Shown here piece after piece: positions 25,397-38,900 of a DNA stretch of 64,000 nucleotides. The position numbers were made by a program, and so were the translations under genes. Positions within the stretch are counted from its first letter, which is position 1; each line of letters opens with the position of its first letter. Source of the stretch: Puffinus mauretanicus (taxonomy: Eukaryota > Chordata > Aves > Procellariiformes > Procellariidae). The notes under the pieces were generated by a model. The model saw nothing but the letters and a program-made list of their open reading frames with translations. It searched no databases and had not been told where the DNA came from. Location of the stretch: positions 1,612,001 through 1,676,000 of the forward strand of contig JAJKFH010002198.1 of the NCBI GenBank assembly GCA_023333565.1, in the 5' to 3' direction.

Positions 25397-28300
25397 GCAT
25401 AATGCTGTCATTGTTTGAACAGAACATCACGGGTTGCTTTACAGGCTGTAAAAACTGTTACTGCGATTGAACACTTTTTTAAAAAATGTATTAAAGGCTA
25501 AAATGCTTCTATTATAAACTGCTTATTACAGTGTAATATATGTGTATGTAAGCAAATACGAATAGTATGTAAAAGAGGTAGCCATGACCTTATGTGGAGA
25601 TGCAAAAACAATTGATGTTTTGCTTTACTGCAAAGCCTATAAGGAGGTAAATTCTAATGCAGATTTGCACACACTGGATTAAATTAATTCCTGCACAGAG
25701 GAGTAGAACAGCATATTACTTCAAGACAATGCAAAAATACTTTTATACTTTAAAAAAATGGCACTGTTAACCATGCCTTCTATATAGTGGGAATTTCTGC
25801 CCATTGTGTATTGCTCTGCTATCTTCAGTATTTAACATTTCTAAACTGGGACATCCAAAGCTTTTGTTTATGGTTTACACAAGGTCTTCCATAGCTGTAA
25901 AATATATTTTTACTGTAGTAAAAGAAAGAGACAACAACAGCTAATTGTCCTTGCACTTTTCTCTTTTGAAGCAGCATATTTAAACCCAAGTATTGTAAAG
26001 TGGGGAAGAGAGGATTTGCTTCTGATGAACTGAATTATTCCTTACATAGATTGTTTTGGAACATTTCAGTTATACTTTTACTCTATATGATTTTGGGGGT
26101 AGTTCTGAGTTAACATTTTAAAACAGCTATGTAAATACTTAGGTTTTATGATAAAACTCATATAATTTAACTCTGGAATTATTCCATCAGTTTTTCTGAC
26201 TTGCATATGTTATAAAGGTCAAAATTAATTTCAAATTTGACTTAAGCTAGCCTAGGTGCTTTGAGATATGGAGTTACCCTCTCAAAGATATGTCTACTAA
26301 AGAGTTGACATTAACACTTCTGAACTTCATTCTTTAAGAGTCTCCTTATTTATAGCAAGATAAATGCACTTTCAGCTCTAATTGTACAGAGCGGCAAAAA
26401 CATTCTTCGGATAGCCTAAGTAATCTAAAATATCTCTTATCTGGGAAACCTCAGAGGATCTATTTATTCAAGAAGTTAGGAAAATTTAAGGGATGTATAC
26501 TTACAGTCTGGATTTCAGCATATACAACTGCTGCTTGCACGTTTTAGGAGGACTCTTAATTTCTTTTAATTAAATAGAATGTTTCAAACACCGTAAGCTA
26601 TGTTTTCACAGAGTTTATAGGACAGATATCATGCCGTGCTAGAAATATATATGAGAACTTGAAAAGTATATTCAAGAAGAAAATCCAAACAGATTAATGC
26701 TTTTATGTAACTGGAAAAAAAGAAAAATGCAAATCGTGACAGAAGTGAAAAGTGAGTTAAGCTTTTCAATGGGCTGTCAACTTTAACTACAAGTTGAATT
26801 CCAACTTTAACTACAAGTTAAATTCAGAGTGTGTGGGGGGTGTTCAACAAGAGTTTTGTTTTTTTGAACCACCTTTAGGATTTTTTTTATTCATTATAAA
26901 CTAGTCCCCTCACTCATTCACTGTTTTTTTTTTGAAATATTTTTAAATGGAAATTTAACACATTTCCTAAGAAATACTTAAAAAGTGCATCTTTACTGTA
27001 AATATCTGGCTGTAAGCTAACAATCTCTTAGGATATAATCCTTTTCTAAGAGTTTATACATAGAACTTGCTGTTTTTAAGGCTTTTCATCAAGAAGTCAA
27101 ATGGGATCTATTCCTCTGTAGGCTTCCTTGGTTAGCATATGTGAGGGAACTCACGTCTAACTGCTAGTAGATTTTATGTTGTGCAACCTTTGCAAGTATT
27201 CATTGCATATTAACTCTCGACGGATAAAATTACTTATTCTTTATTGATTTATCTTTGAGGGATGATTTACTTTGTCACTATTTAGTCATCTGCATGCTAT
27301 GTTGAGACAGCAGTTCCTCTCCAAATCATCTTGTGGCATGCAACTATTTCTCTGATACAAAGTTGTAGTTAGCTGTCTGCAGAAGGAATGTGCAGGGGAA
27401 AAGGGAGAAAGACAAATGTTGGTCAGTTTTTGAATCTGCACTTAAGACAGCAATCATTGGTGTCTGTGAGGAGGAGGGTTATACGTTTGTAGCTTTTGCT
27501 TGCTCCTGTTTCTTGGCTGCTCTCCAGGACATACTAGGGGTATGGGGAGAGAAAGGCTAAGTATTTAGCCATTTTTCTTTCACTGTTTTTGCTCATAGGA
27601 TTGTGTTATTTTGCCCCACTAAAAAAATCACGAATCAAGAACCACTGTGATGTTGCCACACTGTCTGGGTCACCTTCTCATATCAGCTTACCCTTTACTT
27701 AAAATATGCCTGTTAGCCCAACCTTGCATATATATATGACTTGCAGTAAAACCTTGACACGTGCATAAGTTAATGAAAGGAGCATTTTGCTTTTATTCTA
27801 GATATTTCAGCACGGTCTCTGAGTAACTTAAGAAGAATCTAAATGTATCTGGCCCCTCTGGCACTGCTTAGGTATGTGAAGGGTAAAAGTAGCCTTTGCC
27901 TTCTTTCCTTCCACCTATTTTCACTAAGCAGAAGACTGGCCTATTATGAAGGTCAAATGAATTCTACAAATAACAATGTCTAGAGTGCTAGTTTGAGAAC
28001 ATGGAGCCACAAACTTTTTGTTTCATGTTGGGCAACTCACCTTAAACCTGTGTCTTAGAGTGCTTAGATTTTCCTCTGCTTAGCATTACAAAGACTAAGA
28101 ATTTTGCAGGGTCCTCGCTCAGTATGTGAAGCTGTGAAGATATAGATTAAGCTGACAGAGTCTGACAGGACTTGATAAGCCTTACAGAGGAGCAGGAGAG
28201 TAATAGCTAAGGTGGACTGTTTTGTGGTAACCTGCCCAGGTGGCTTCCAAACAAAATGCAGTGCTCTCTGAACTGAGCTGCAAAGTATTATGGAAGTGAA

Positions 28301-31300
28301 AGTCCTGATTTTCCAAAGCAGCTGCTTTTGAATGTGGAACTCAGCAACCTAAATAATTCAGTAAAGGCTTCACCATAAGGACTGTTGAAGAATATGAAAA
28401 TTAGATGACTGGCATCAGGAATTCCCATAGGTGAGGCAGACACCTGCATTCTTTGTGCTGTCAATAGGGAGAGTTTGGGGATTAGGCTTATGGTGTACAT
28501 AAGTCAGCACGCTGAGGGGGAGAATTATTAAACTTCAAATAATACTGAAGAAATGGGTATTTCCAAAACCCTGCCTCTCATGAGTGGAGGCTCCCACAGA
28601 AGTGCTGGGGAAAAAAGGTGGAAGAAAGATTAAGAAATGCTGCAAAATGCTTCTTAATGCTCCCATCTTTGGATGTATCTGCTGAGATTTTCCCTCTGTA
28701 AGGAAAAAGGTGCAACTGAAGGCTGGGGAGGGTCACTATGAGGGTTGAATGCATAGATTAAATTACACTCTGGAACTAAAGGTGATAAAATCCTCAGAGC
28801 TATAAGAAGATGTAATTAGATCCAAAGTACAGCTAGACACATTTTACACCCTCCCCTCTACCGTCAAACCCTTACATAGGGAAAGGCCCCTGATGCCAGT
28901 AGCCAGAATGCCACAGTTCAGAGCTGGCGAGCTTTCAGAGGCCGTTGGGATTTCCCAGATGCTTTTGAGGATCACTGAACATGATTTTACTTCAAGATGA
29001 GAAAGTCCTGTGTAACAACCAATTTTACAAGTCCAAAGTTCATTTGGGAGCTGTGCACGCAAAGCAACACAGATACTGAATTCTTCATTGATACTGTATT
29101 AGCATTGCATGAGGAGAGATTAGGATCAGCCCTTCTTTGCTTAAATGATTTGCCTGGTACAGCCAACTGGCAGTAACGAGGTCCTTCCAGCCAGGAAACT
29201 GTACCAAACAAGACACTTGTGTTATGAAGCCTACAATTAATGCACACATTGTGGGAAAGTTACCATTAGCTTCAGAAAAACAGTTATTTGTCACCATTGC
29301 CAAAACTGAACCTAATGACTTCAGATAGTCTGGTATCTCTGAAGTAAACCTTAATCAGATCTTCATTTGGTTCAAGCCGGGAGTGTAAATCAGTGGGGTA
29401 CGGGGTGATTCCAATTACACTTCCATATTTCTTGCTTTAGAATATATGGCAGTCATGCAATGAAAAAGTCCTCATTTCTTTACATTTTCCGCCCACAAAA
29501 AGTTGTACTACAGCTCTTTCTCCCTTTTCCCTTACCTCAATATTTTACCCGCAGTGGTCTTCCATTAAGTTCTTACTAGATCCCGATACCTCAAGTTGTG
29601 AAAAAAGAGAACAGTAGAAGCTAATTAAGCCTGTTGATATTTAATTATTGTAGGCTCAAACTTCTTAGAAAGGCATGTAATGGGAGACTGGACCGTTCTT
29701 GGATGTCCCATGTGAACCTGCTGGGCAGCTCTGCTAAATCGCAAAAGCCAGAAAAAGCAGAAAGCAGAAAAGTTGAGGATACCATTGGCTTACAGAATTT
29801 TGCTGGCCTGAACATCTTTAGAAAGAGGGAAATTGTTCAGCCTTACAGACACTTTTGGGGGATACCTTTTTAACCATGGTTTATAGAACCTGTTCTGATA
29901 CTTGGTGCTCTTGTAAAGCCAAGGGCTCCTGTAGCCTAGGTTAGGACTAACTAGGCTAGATTTATTTGCTGTGTTACACTAGGCAGAAAACAGACATTTG
30001 TGGAGTTTTCTCTTCCCTCTTCCTTTTTTTCCCTTTTATAGACAGATGAAGTTTAATTAATTAAAAGTAAAATACAATTTAAAATATGCAAAATAACTAA
30101 AGAAGCAGCATGATACTAAGTAGAAATGAAAAATAATTTGTATTGGAATTACAAGATATTCCAAGAACATAAACGTTGTTAATCTATTATTTTAAATTAC
30201 TTCCTGGTAAATTTTTTGGTGTGGTTGTTTTTTTTCATCTGTCAGCTGTTACAATAATTTGTCTGTAAACGTTTGCTGATTACTTCAAAATGATCAAGTA
30301 TTTTTAATGGTAGTACTTTTTTTGTCCACCTGAACTGTGTGAAATATCAGTGAGTCTCCCTGAAGACAGATCCTTGCCTGATCTAAATGACTGTATATTT
30401 TAAACCTCAAGGATTCTGTATTGATATTCCCAAGAGTAAAATTACTGACCCCATTGAATTAAAATATTTTTTTTTCTATTCACTTTAATGAAGTCAGTAT
30501 TTGTCACATAAATCCTCCAAGATAATTTTTAATACATGTTTGCAGAGAATCTTGCCTGCCTCCTTATTTTTTTTTTCCCTGAGCTTACTGGACACAGTGA
30601 AAAAGTTTGTGGGGCTTCTTGGTGGTAGAGGACATTGCAGTATTAGCGCATAAATCTTTGCAGCTTCTCATCCTCTGCTCTACTAATTTGTTTCAGGATT
30701 CTGTCTCGTATTAAACTTTCCTTTTGTTTCAATCCTACAGTAAATCCGTGGCAATGAGTGGTGTACTTTTTGTCAGAATCTGAACATATGTGTATACACT
30801 TGATCATTGCTTTGCATTGGGTTACAGGAGAGTATAAATGTAGCATTGGTTTACAAAACATACCAAAGCAACTGGCTTCTCTCAGGAATAGCAGTACAAA
30901 GAGGAATTGTATAATAGTTACTAAATAACAGTACATAAATAATAATAAGAGTAAATAACAGTAAACAAATATCGAAGATTGGTGTTCTAAGTTGCTCTTA
31001 GGTGAATGACTCTTTCCTGGCTTTTAGGAAACCACGCACTGCAATATCACCCCACCTCTTTAACGTAATCAGAAATATTAAACTATATCTAGGTAGGGGA
31101 GCAATTCCTCACCGGGAAAATGTTGAGGAGATGCCTTTACTCTGTAGGCTACTTTTAGGGAATTAGCAACAGTAAGTAAATCAAATTTCAAAACTTATCT
31201 CAATTTTGGGAGGATAAAGAAGGCAGATAGGAAACTGGAATTTTATTCCAGTGTGTGTTCAGTTTCTGTTTGAGAGCAATTTAATTTATTTTTTTGTTGT

Positions 31301-32404
31301 GCTTTGTGGGAAAGGGAGGGTTGGACAGTGGATACATCTTCACAGGGTATTGCTGTGCTTGTAGGACAAATACCATAGCTTTATGATGACAGCTGTTGAC
31401 AAACTATTCCACACCTGTTAATTACAAGTATTACGAATAGAGAGGAATTTGGGTGTTTGCTGTCACGAGGACAATACAGATGTTTTTGTCTGTGCAAACC
31501 TCTGCGGTTTGCCTCAGATCTTCGAGGACGTGGTTGTTTCTGGGCCTGTTCTGCTGTCCTGAGGCCTCCAGATGAGAAGCCACTCAGCTGCCCCATTCAG
31601 TTGCTGGTTGTGGACTTTGGTTGCTCCATGAGCTGGTGCAGCAGTGTTGTCACCCACCATCTAGCTCAATGTGTCTGTCACTCTGGCTCCAAAGGGACCG
31701 GGAGGAAAAAGCATGATGTGGCATGATATTGGCATCATATTGTCTACCCACACTGGCTAATTAAGCAGTTTTGACTTCTCTGCCTTGAAATCAGTCCTCA
31801 GAGATGGTTTAAAACCATGCCCAAATTAGCCATATGTGGAAAATGTTGTGTGTGTGTTTTACGGGTATTTAAATATGCTTTAGGAACCTAACATTTTCTA
31901 ATGATTTATAAATGACATTCATCTTCTTCAACAAATAAACCAGGCAATGTTTCCTCTAAATAACTTAAATTTTGGAAAACCCAAGACATTCTCCAGAATC
32001 TTGAGTCTTGGCCTCTTTTGCCAACAGAGGACCATTAAATAAATGTTACATATTCTGCCTACAGCAAAAGAAATCAAACTGAGTCTTTAATTCTGAAAGC
32101 ATCTGATAGTATCTGTGTTATAAACCTGGTAGGTTCACAATTAGCAGATTGTAGTGTGTTAAACATAAGGCTGGCTTTGAGTAGCAGTTTAGTGACCACA
32201 TGGCAAATGTACCTTAAGCTGTACTGCAAAAAGAATGATGATTTCTTTCTGTGATAGCTAGGAGAAAACCTAAAAACCTAGGAAGATAAGAAGAGAATAG
32301 AGATGACAGAAAACTAGGGAAAAAACTATTAAAAAGATGGTTCTTTGGAGGACAATAATTGCTATATATAGTATGTATATGTATATGTCTATGTACTTAA
32401 AAGG
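25397..32404. other. intronic DNA, middle of the GREM2 intron
   Basis: Very AT-rich unique sequence with no supported exon. Around 25,500-27,300 there are almost no open frames of any length. Simple sequences include a short tandem duplication at 26,779-26,826, poly-T tracts near 26,880 and 26,925, and an AT-rich TATG run near 32,363-32,392. Confidence 0.5.
26779..26826 (+). repeat. tandem duplication, 24-bp unit
   Basis: AACTTTAACTACAAGTTGAA plus TTCC is followed by AACTTTAACTACAAGTTAAA plus TTCA. The two copies differ at two positions. This is a simple local duplication in intronic DNA. Confidence 0.88.
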
Positions 32405-32900
32405 GAACTAAAGGGACTTTGAGAAGTCAGCTGGCTCATCTCCTGCTTGTTAGGATCCATTTTATCTAACGTAATCCGTGGCAGATGTGATTTTTTTTTT
32501 TCCCCTTTTGTGTCACTTTCTCCTTAAAAATTCTGACGATGAGTCTACAAACTTAGGCAAATCAATTCCAATGCCTCACTATCTGTATCATGGCGCTTGC
32601 TAATAGGAATATTGTCTGAAATCTTATTTGCTGACATTATTGTATTTGCATCCATGAAGAGTAAAGACATATTGTTTCACTCTTTGCAATACCCTTTTAT
32701 GCATTTGAAAGCTATTAACTTCACTCCTCTGGTCTTTGCTTCTTTGTATTAAAGATCCCTGATTTCTGCAATCTTGCCACATTGAGTTATAGTTCTGTGT
32801 ATGTAAATGTTCTTTTTTTTCTTCCTTGCCTCCCCTCTAGAAACCTTCATGGTTTTCCTGAAGCGTGGTGCCCAGAACTGGCTCATAAGCCGCTACTTTC
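32405..32900 (-). mobile_element. ancient CR1/L3-type LINE fragment, minus orientation
   Basis: On the plus strand this reads like reverse-complement CR1/L3. It shows CTGGCTCATCTCCTGCTTGT, then CAATTCCAATGCCTCACTAT, CCCTTTTATGCATTTGAAAG, a CTTCACTCCTCTGGTCTTTG block, and GTGGTGCCCAGAACTGGCTC near 32,868. The order of these blocks is that of a reversed CR1 3' region. It is heavily diverged, with insertions, so it is old. The limits are approximate. Confidence 0.65.
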
Positions 32901-35900
32901 CATTCTGTGTTTGTGCAGCCATGTTTTCAAGCCCAAAAATAGAACCTTGATTTGTTCTTAATGTCCTCAGCGTGCCATCAACAAAGTGTGGTGGGCGTAG
33001 ATCTGATGTGGTTTTTTTGAGATTTGCATGTAAGTTGGGTTAACTTCTGTTTTTGGATTTTTTTAAATTTCCAGGTGCTGAGGAGTCTCTTGTCCTACTG
33101 TGGGACATGTTGGGACAGAGGGATTACTGTGATGACCATTGTGAGAGACAGCAATGCACATAGAAACAATATAAAATTTGGGAGTGGGGTGTGTGTGTGG
33201 AAGCTGACTTAACAAAAAGCTGTCAGTGAAGTACAGAGCCTAAGGCTTCCTTTAAGAGGAATAAATATTACTTGAGGCAGTTGATTAAAAATAAGAGCTA
33301 TACATTTGAGATGGCAGACAGCTTTCCCTGTTTAAATGCCATCTGATCCAAACTGCAAACATATCCAACCTTGATAAAATTTACATCTCTTAATTTTAAT
33401 TACAAGTGGGTAGGGTGCGTTCCCTGATGCTTTCGACTTGCTGGTGTGTAGGGTACATTATCACGCTTTTCTTCTAAGGTCTGGTAACTTCAACAGGCTT
33501 TTGAACCTGAATACAGGAAGCCAATTAAGTGTTTGCTTAACTTCTACAGTGTTAGTTTAAAGCTGTCCTCTCTTAATCAGGGTCCTAATTACTAAAATGG
33601 TGTGAGCTCATACCTGTGTGAGAGCTTCGTCCTGTCTGTTGACCATTAAGTATATTTTATTTATGCATGTATGCAGCTGTAGTTAACTGGAAAACATGAG
33701 CCCACATGGTACTCAAAATCATCTGGGCTTTTGGAGAATGAAGATGCCTTCGTTCAGTAACAAGAGAGAAGCTTAATGCACAGGTTCCGTGCATAAGTCT
33801 GTGCCCTTTGGATGGCCAGGCACTGTGGTGTTTGTACCCTTTGACTGGGTGGCAGAGATACAAGCTTTGGCTTCAAGGCTTGGCATTGAAGGCTTCACCT
33901 TAGACCCTGACTGGTCCGATGCTGTTTCATCCTTCTGCTGAATAAATGCTCCTGAAAACTTGTCTCCTGTTTTTCTCGTTCATCTATTAGCATCATCACT
34001 CCATTTCTTGCCATGTCATGTGCATGCACAACTTATGTTTTTGCTAATGAGGGCAAAAATCCATGTGAATTCAATAGCCAGAACAAGTGACCTACTTTTG
34101 TTAAGTTCCGGTGCTCTGTTCTGAAAGGGAGGTTGGACAAATATTTGCATTCAAATTGTGTTATAACTTCTGATAGATTTTTTTCAGGTTATTAACCAGC
34201 GGATTGGTTCTGTCTCATGAGCATTTTTGGCTCATCTGTTACCTGGAAAGAGAATGGAAAACTATTTCCTCCAACTTCTTTCACCAAACCACATTACTTG
34301 TTGTTTATTTGTCCCTAAATTCAGGTTTGCTTAATTTTGCAATGCACTAATTGCGTGGGTATGTAGCATCTTCACACAAAGAAGAGCCACCTTGCCACAA
34401 TCTTCAGTGCTAGATTCTGGATCAGGTGTGGAGAATCCAGCAAGGGTAGGTGTTAGGGCAGGGAGAGTGAAGGGGGACATATGGAGAAAGAGTGAAGCAG
34501 AAGGCATCAGTGCTTCATATATCATGTAGATTATTCCTATGCAGTCTAACCAGCGGTTGTGTTTAGTCACTTAAAACCCCAAAGCCTCGACGGAAGAAAC
34601 CTTTGCACTTAGAAGGCAAGACCCTCAAAAGTCAGGATGCAGCAGTTAGTTAGAGAACATTTTCATGCTTCTTTTTCCATGTTTAATATTTAGTTTTGCA
34701 CTACAGTTGCAGAGCACATTTTCAAGATAAGATAAAAGATCCTCTTTTATCCATTGAGGACTTGAGATAAATGGTGCATACCTCTTTTGGAAATCTAGTC
34801 ATAAGTAAGAACTGTGATGTTTAAGATGCTTGCACAAATCCGAGTCCTTGTGTCTTTAGAGCAGAATGAGGTTCTGGTGGAGAGTTGGTTGCCTCAGCAG
34901 ATGTGCCCGGTGCCTGTTTGAATACCCCACATCTCTCACCTGGCTTCCAGTGGCCACTGTGGAGGACTATGCATCTGCCGTAGGGTCTCTCTCTGGTGTG
35001 CCAGCCTATACAAACATGTTGGATGCCCTTGGGCACCTGAAATGGTACTACTCATCACATTCTATTATTATTATTATTATTTTGTTTCCTCTCACCACGG
35101 TGGTACAGACTGTAGTTCTAACACCAAGCCATTTAGATACAAGGACCGTGCATCTCATATAGGAAGCAAGAGCCTGTAGTTCTGTCAGTCAACGCCACCT
35201 TTATCAGCCACACCCTTCCAGTTACGTTAGCCTCCTCCACCCAGAAACAGGTAAGTTGGGTGACAGCGTTCCCAGGCCCCAGTTTGGAAGGAGTATCAGG
35301 GTGTGGCTTCTGAGCTGGTTGAAGGCAGCCCGCCTGTAGGCTGGTACTGGCAGGGCAGAGCAGCCCGGCGCTGGCACGGGGGCCCCGGCGGCACTACTGA
35401 TCCTGCAGGCAGCTGGAAAGCCGGCCGGCAAAACACAAAAAATACCTTTTTGGCTGGATCAGCAAACTCGTCTTGCTGACTGTGTGGCTGCATGGTTGTT
35501 AGTACTGGCAGAGTGACCGAGGAGCGCGCGTGTGTGTCGGTGTGTGCATGCGTGCTTGTGTGCGGGGCGGGGGCGCGGTGGTGCCGGCGGGGGCCAGGGG
35601 CAGGGGGACCGTGGCTCACAGTGTAAATGAATCAAACGGCACCCTGGCCTGGGTGACAGCATCAGCTGATTTAAGCTTTATCTCAGAGGGGCATGGGTTG
35701 CAATTAGAAATATATCCAGCTGACATTAATCACTGTTTTGGTTATTTCTCAAGGTCAGATACAGGGTTTTCTCTGTGCTGTTGCTTACCTGAAAGTGGAC
35801 TTGCACTATTCTACAGTGAGTATGTATAACTGGAATACATATTTGAACCCACATCCTGCAGTATTCTTATCAGAACGTAAAACTGAGAGAAGGCGGCTTT

Positions 35901-38900
35901 AAAGGTTTTAATTCTTTTGGTCCGTGATTATTTTCATTTGGATTCAAAAACCTAGAACAAATGATCTTAATACGTTGGGGAGGATGATAAAATTCAGGGA
36001 GCTTAAATCAGGACCTCACCCTCCACATCACAAAGCCTAATCACAGAAAAATAATGTTGGGTATGGTATTATAATTCCCTTAAGGTCCAGGAATTTTATG
36101 TTTATTCCCTACCTAATAACACAGCTTTAACAGAAAGTATGGTAATGCCTCTTTGTGCTTTCTGCTTTCCCACTAGCCTTTTCTGCAATTCTTAGAGGGT
36201 TTTTCTGCAGTGTGGGGGGAATGTCAGTCGAATTATCTCCAGTTCATGTGGGTACTGAAACTCCGAGCTTATGTTCATAAATGGGGAAGATCTTGTGACA
36301 AAGCAGGTTGCAGGAAAGATAAGTAGCGTGCCCCATGGGCTAAATTTTTGGATGACTGGTAGCAGTTAATGCTGTTCATATTCCACTCAGTGGTGTTGGT
36401 TGGGTGCATGTGAAACACAGGTGACGAAGCAGGACAGTCAGGGAGCTGCTGAGTGGCTCCCAAGCTTTGCTTGCCTTCTGTGTGAATGGCAGCAGGCAGC
36501 ATTACCACCGACCCAGTCGTACGTCTGGGCGCCCTACGGAGGCCCCGGTGTATAGACACGTAAGCAATGTCGCAGTCCAAAATGAAACTGGAGGCTTTGT
36601 AGGTGTGGGAACAGGAGTCTTCTGGATTGCTCACATTGATTCGAGTGACATGTATGTCCCTGTCACCTATTTGTAAAGTGTCTCTCAATCTCATCTCTGG
36701 TTTCTGTTAGATGCTTTGCCATGGATTTTGGCAAGCAGCTTTAAACAGATAGTATTTTTTTTGAGGGGGTGGAGAATAGTCATAGAGAAGACCTTGTTAA
36801 AACCATGGTAGCTGGATGAGCTCTTTATGTCTTCTGTACGGTTATGCTGCAAATCCACTCAGGAGCTTGTCTTCTTAGGTCTGTTTCTATTAACTCAAGT
36901 GCGCCTCTCTTGCTTCCTTTCCTGTTAAAGTCTGCAGTGCCATTGCGTGTTCTGCTTAAACCATACAGTTCAATGATTTAATTCTCACTCCTTTTTTTCT
37001 TTTTAGATAAGCTTAAGAGTCCTCCCCTTCAGCCTTGTAACAAAGATGTAGATGTGAAATTGTGCACTTACTCTGAGGTAGCCTTTTATGTCATTCATAT
37101 TGTAAAACAGGAGTGTGATTTTGGGGGCGGGAAGGAAGGAAAAAAACCCACAAATGTATCCCGTGTTTTTAATGAGCAGAGTTTTGCCAAGTGGCAATTA
37201 GTATTCCTCAGTCTTTGTGCTAATTAGGAGCTTCTTAGGGTCCTCTAAGAAAAATGTTTTTTGCCAAGTTAGCAGATTTTCAGACAGGTGAGCTACTTTT
37301 AGCTTTGTCTTTCCTAGGTGCATTTTTGGTAGTGTTTTTCCTAATTGCTATTCCGTTTCTCTTTGATGCTCTGACATTATCCATGTTCTTATGCTGCCCA
37401 AATCACTGGTCTGATCTGTATGGAGCTTCCCTACAGTTTTGTGCTGGAGAAAAATTACGGAAGCTGAAATAATCACTCAAAGCAAAAGCTGTTGTTCTGA
37501 AGCTAAGTAAGGGAAGAGAGGAAGTGTAGTCTTGTTTTGCTAAGCCAAATTCTTTGCTGAGCCTCCTTTCAAAATACAAGCATAAAAAGTCCCATGGGGC
37601 TGTGGTTATCCTTGACCCATTGAGGACCATCATGCTACACGAATTGTGGTGGCCCCAAGGCTTCAGAGTTGGAACATTTTTTTTTCTCTCCACACAGTGG
37701 GAATGAAAGTTTTCAGGAGAAGTGTTGATCAAAACTCTTTTTTCAAAGTTGCTTTTTCGCAGGAAGAGGTATCAGCATCTTTAGAATGAAAACACCTGAA
37801 GGTCTAGTTCAATTTATGTGTATTTTTTAGGGCTTTCCCATTATTGAGACAAAAAGGTGTTTCATATTAACTCTGCAAAATGGCTTTTTGGATTTTGAGG
37901 GTTTAATAATTTTACACTGAAAGTATCTTAAAACCAATTTTTGCTCACTTCACCTCCTTCTTCAAAAGGAAAGTAAGGAAGAATTCAGAATCTAATAGTT
38001 CAGCTGATCTGAAGTGAAAACTTAGGCCTGAAATGGTCAGGACTTAATTTTTCCTCCAATTTGGAAATGAGTCTTTCAATATGTCTAGTTCTCATCGTGT
38101 CAGAAAATATTTTCCATCTAGCCTTATTTGGGATTCCAGTCCTCTTAATCCCATATTACACAGAACTTCTTTAAAAAGTCTACTGTTTAGCCAAGACATA
38201 GGAGAAAGTCTAGAAAGAGCCGTGTTCATGGGTACATAATGTTGTTTGTAGCTGTGGTCTAAGTCACTCATAAATGATATGTGAGTCACTAGGAACCAGA
38301 GCAAACCTATGGATCAAAGCATTTTCCTTGGGGTGATGTAACTTGGTCTAATCAACTACAATGGGCCTTAGCAAGTGGTGCAGATGGCACTTGGTTGCTG
38401 AGCCAACTGAATGGTTTATAGGGTAGTATATACAAGTTTAAACTACTTGTAATGGTTCTCCTAGTACCAACACAAAGCTATGTTGGATGCCAAAACCAAA
38501 CCCTTCAGCTGATCGATCTCCCTTGCTGCTTCAGCAAGAGATACATAAATGCTTGAAACAGCACTAAGTGGTAGGATTAGTAAAATGGTGTAAACTGTAA
38601 TGCACAACATGTTCTCTGACTACTTTGTAATAAGAGAAAAAAACCAAACCAAACCCTGAATGAGCAAGCTTTCTGATCACTCGTTCCTCCTCTTCACAAT
38701 CAGTCTTGCATTTACTGGTCACATATGGAAATGTTATCTAGTATGTAACATTGTAGTCATGTCAAAAGGGAGGCTGTCTTGGCCACTTCACTTGGACAAT
38801 TCATTACTCCCAATCAAATCAAGAACTGACATAAAATGGAATCTTGGTGTCTTTGTCCTTCTATGTAGTAACATCAGGTCATCAAAGACTACCACCAGTG

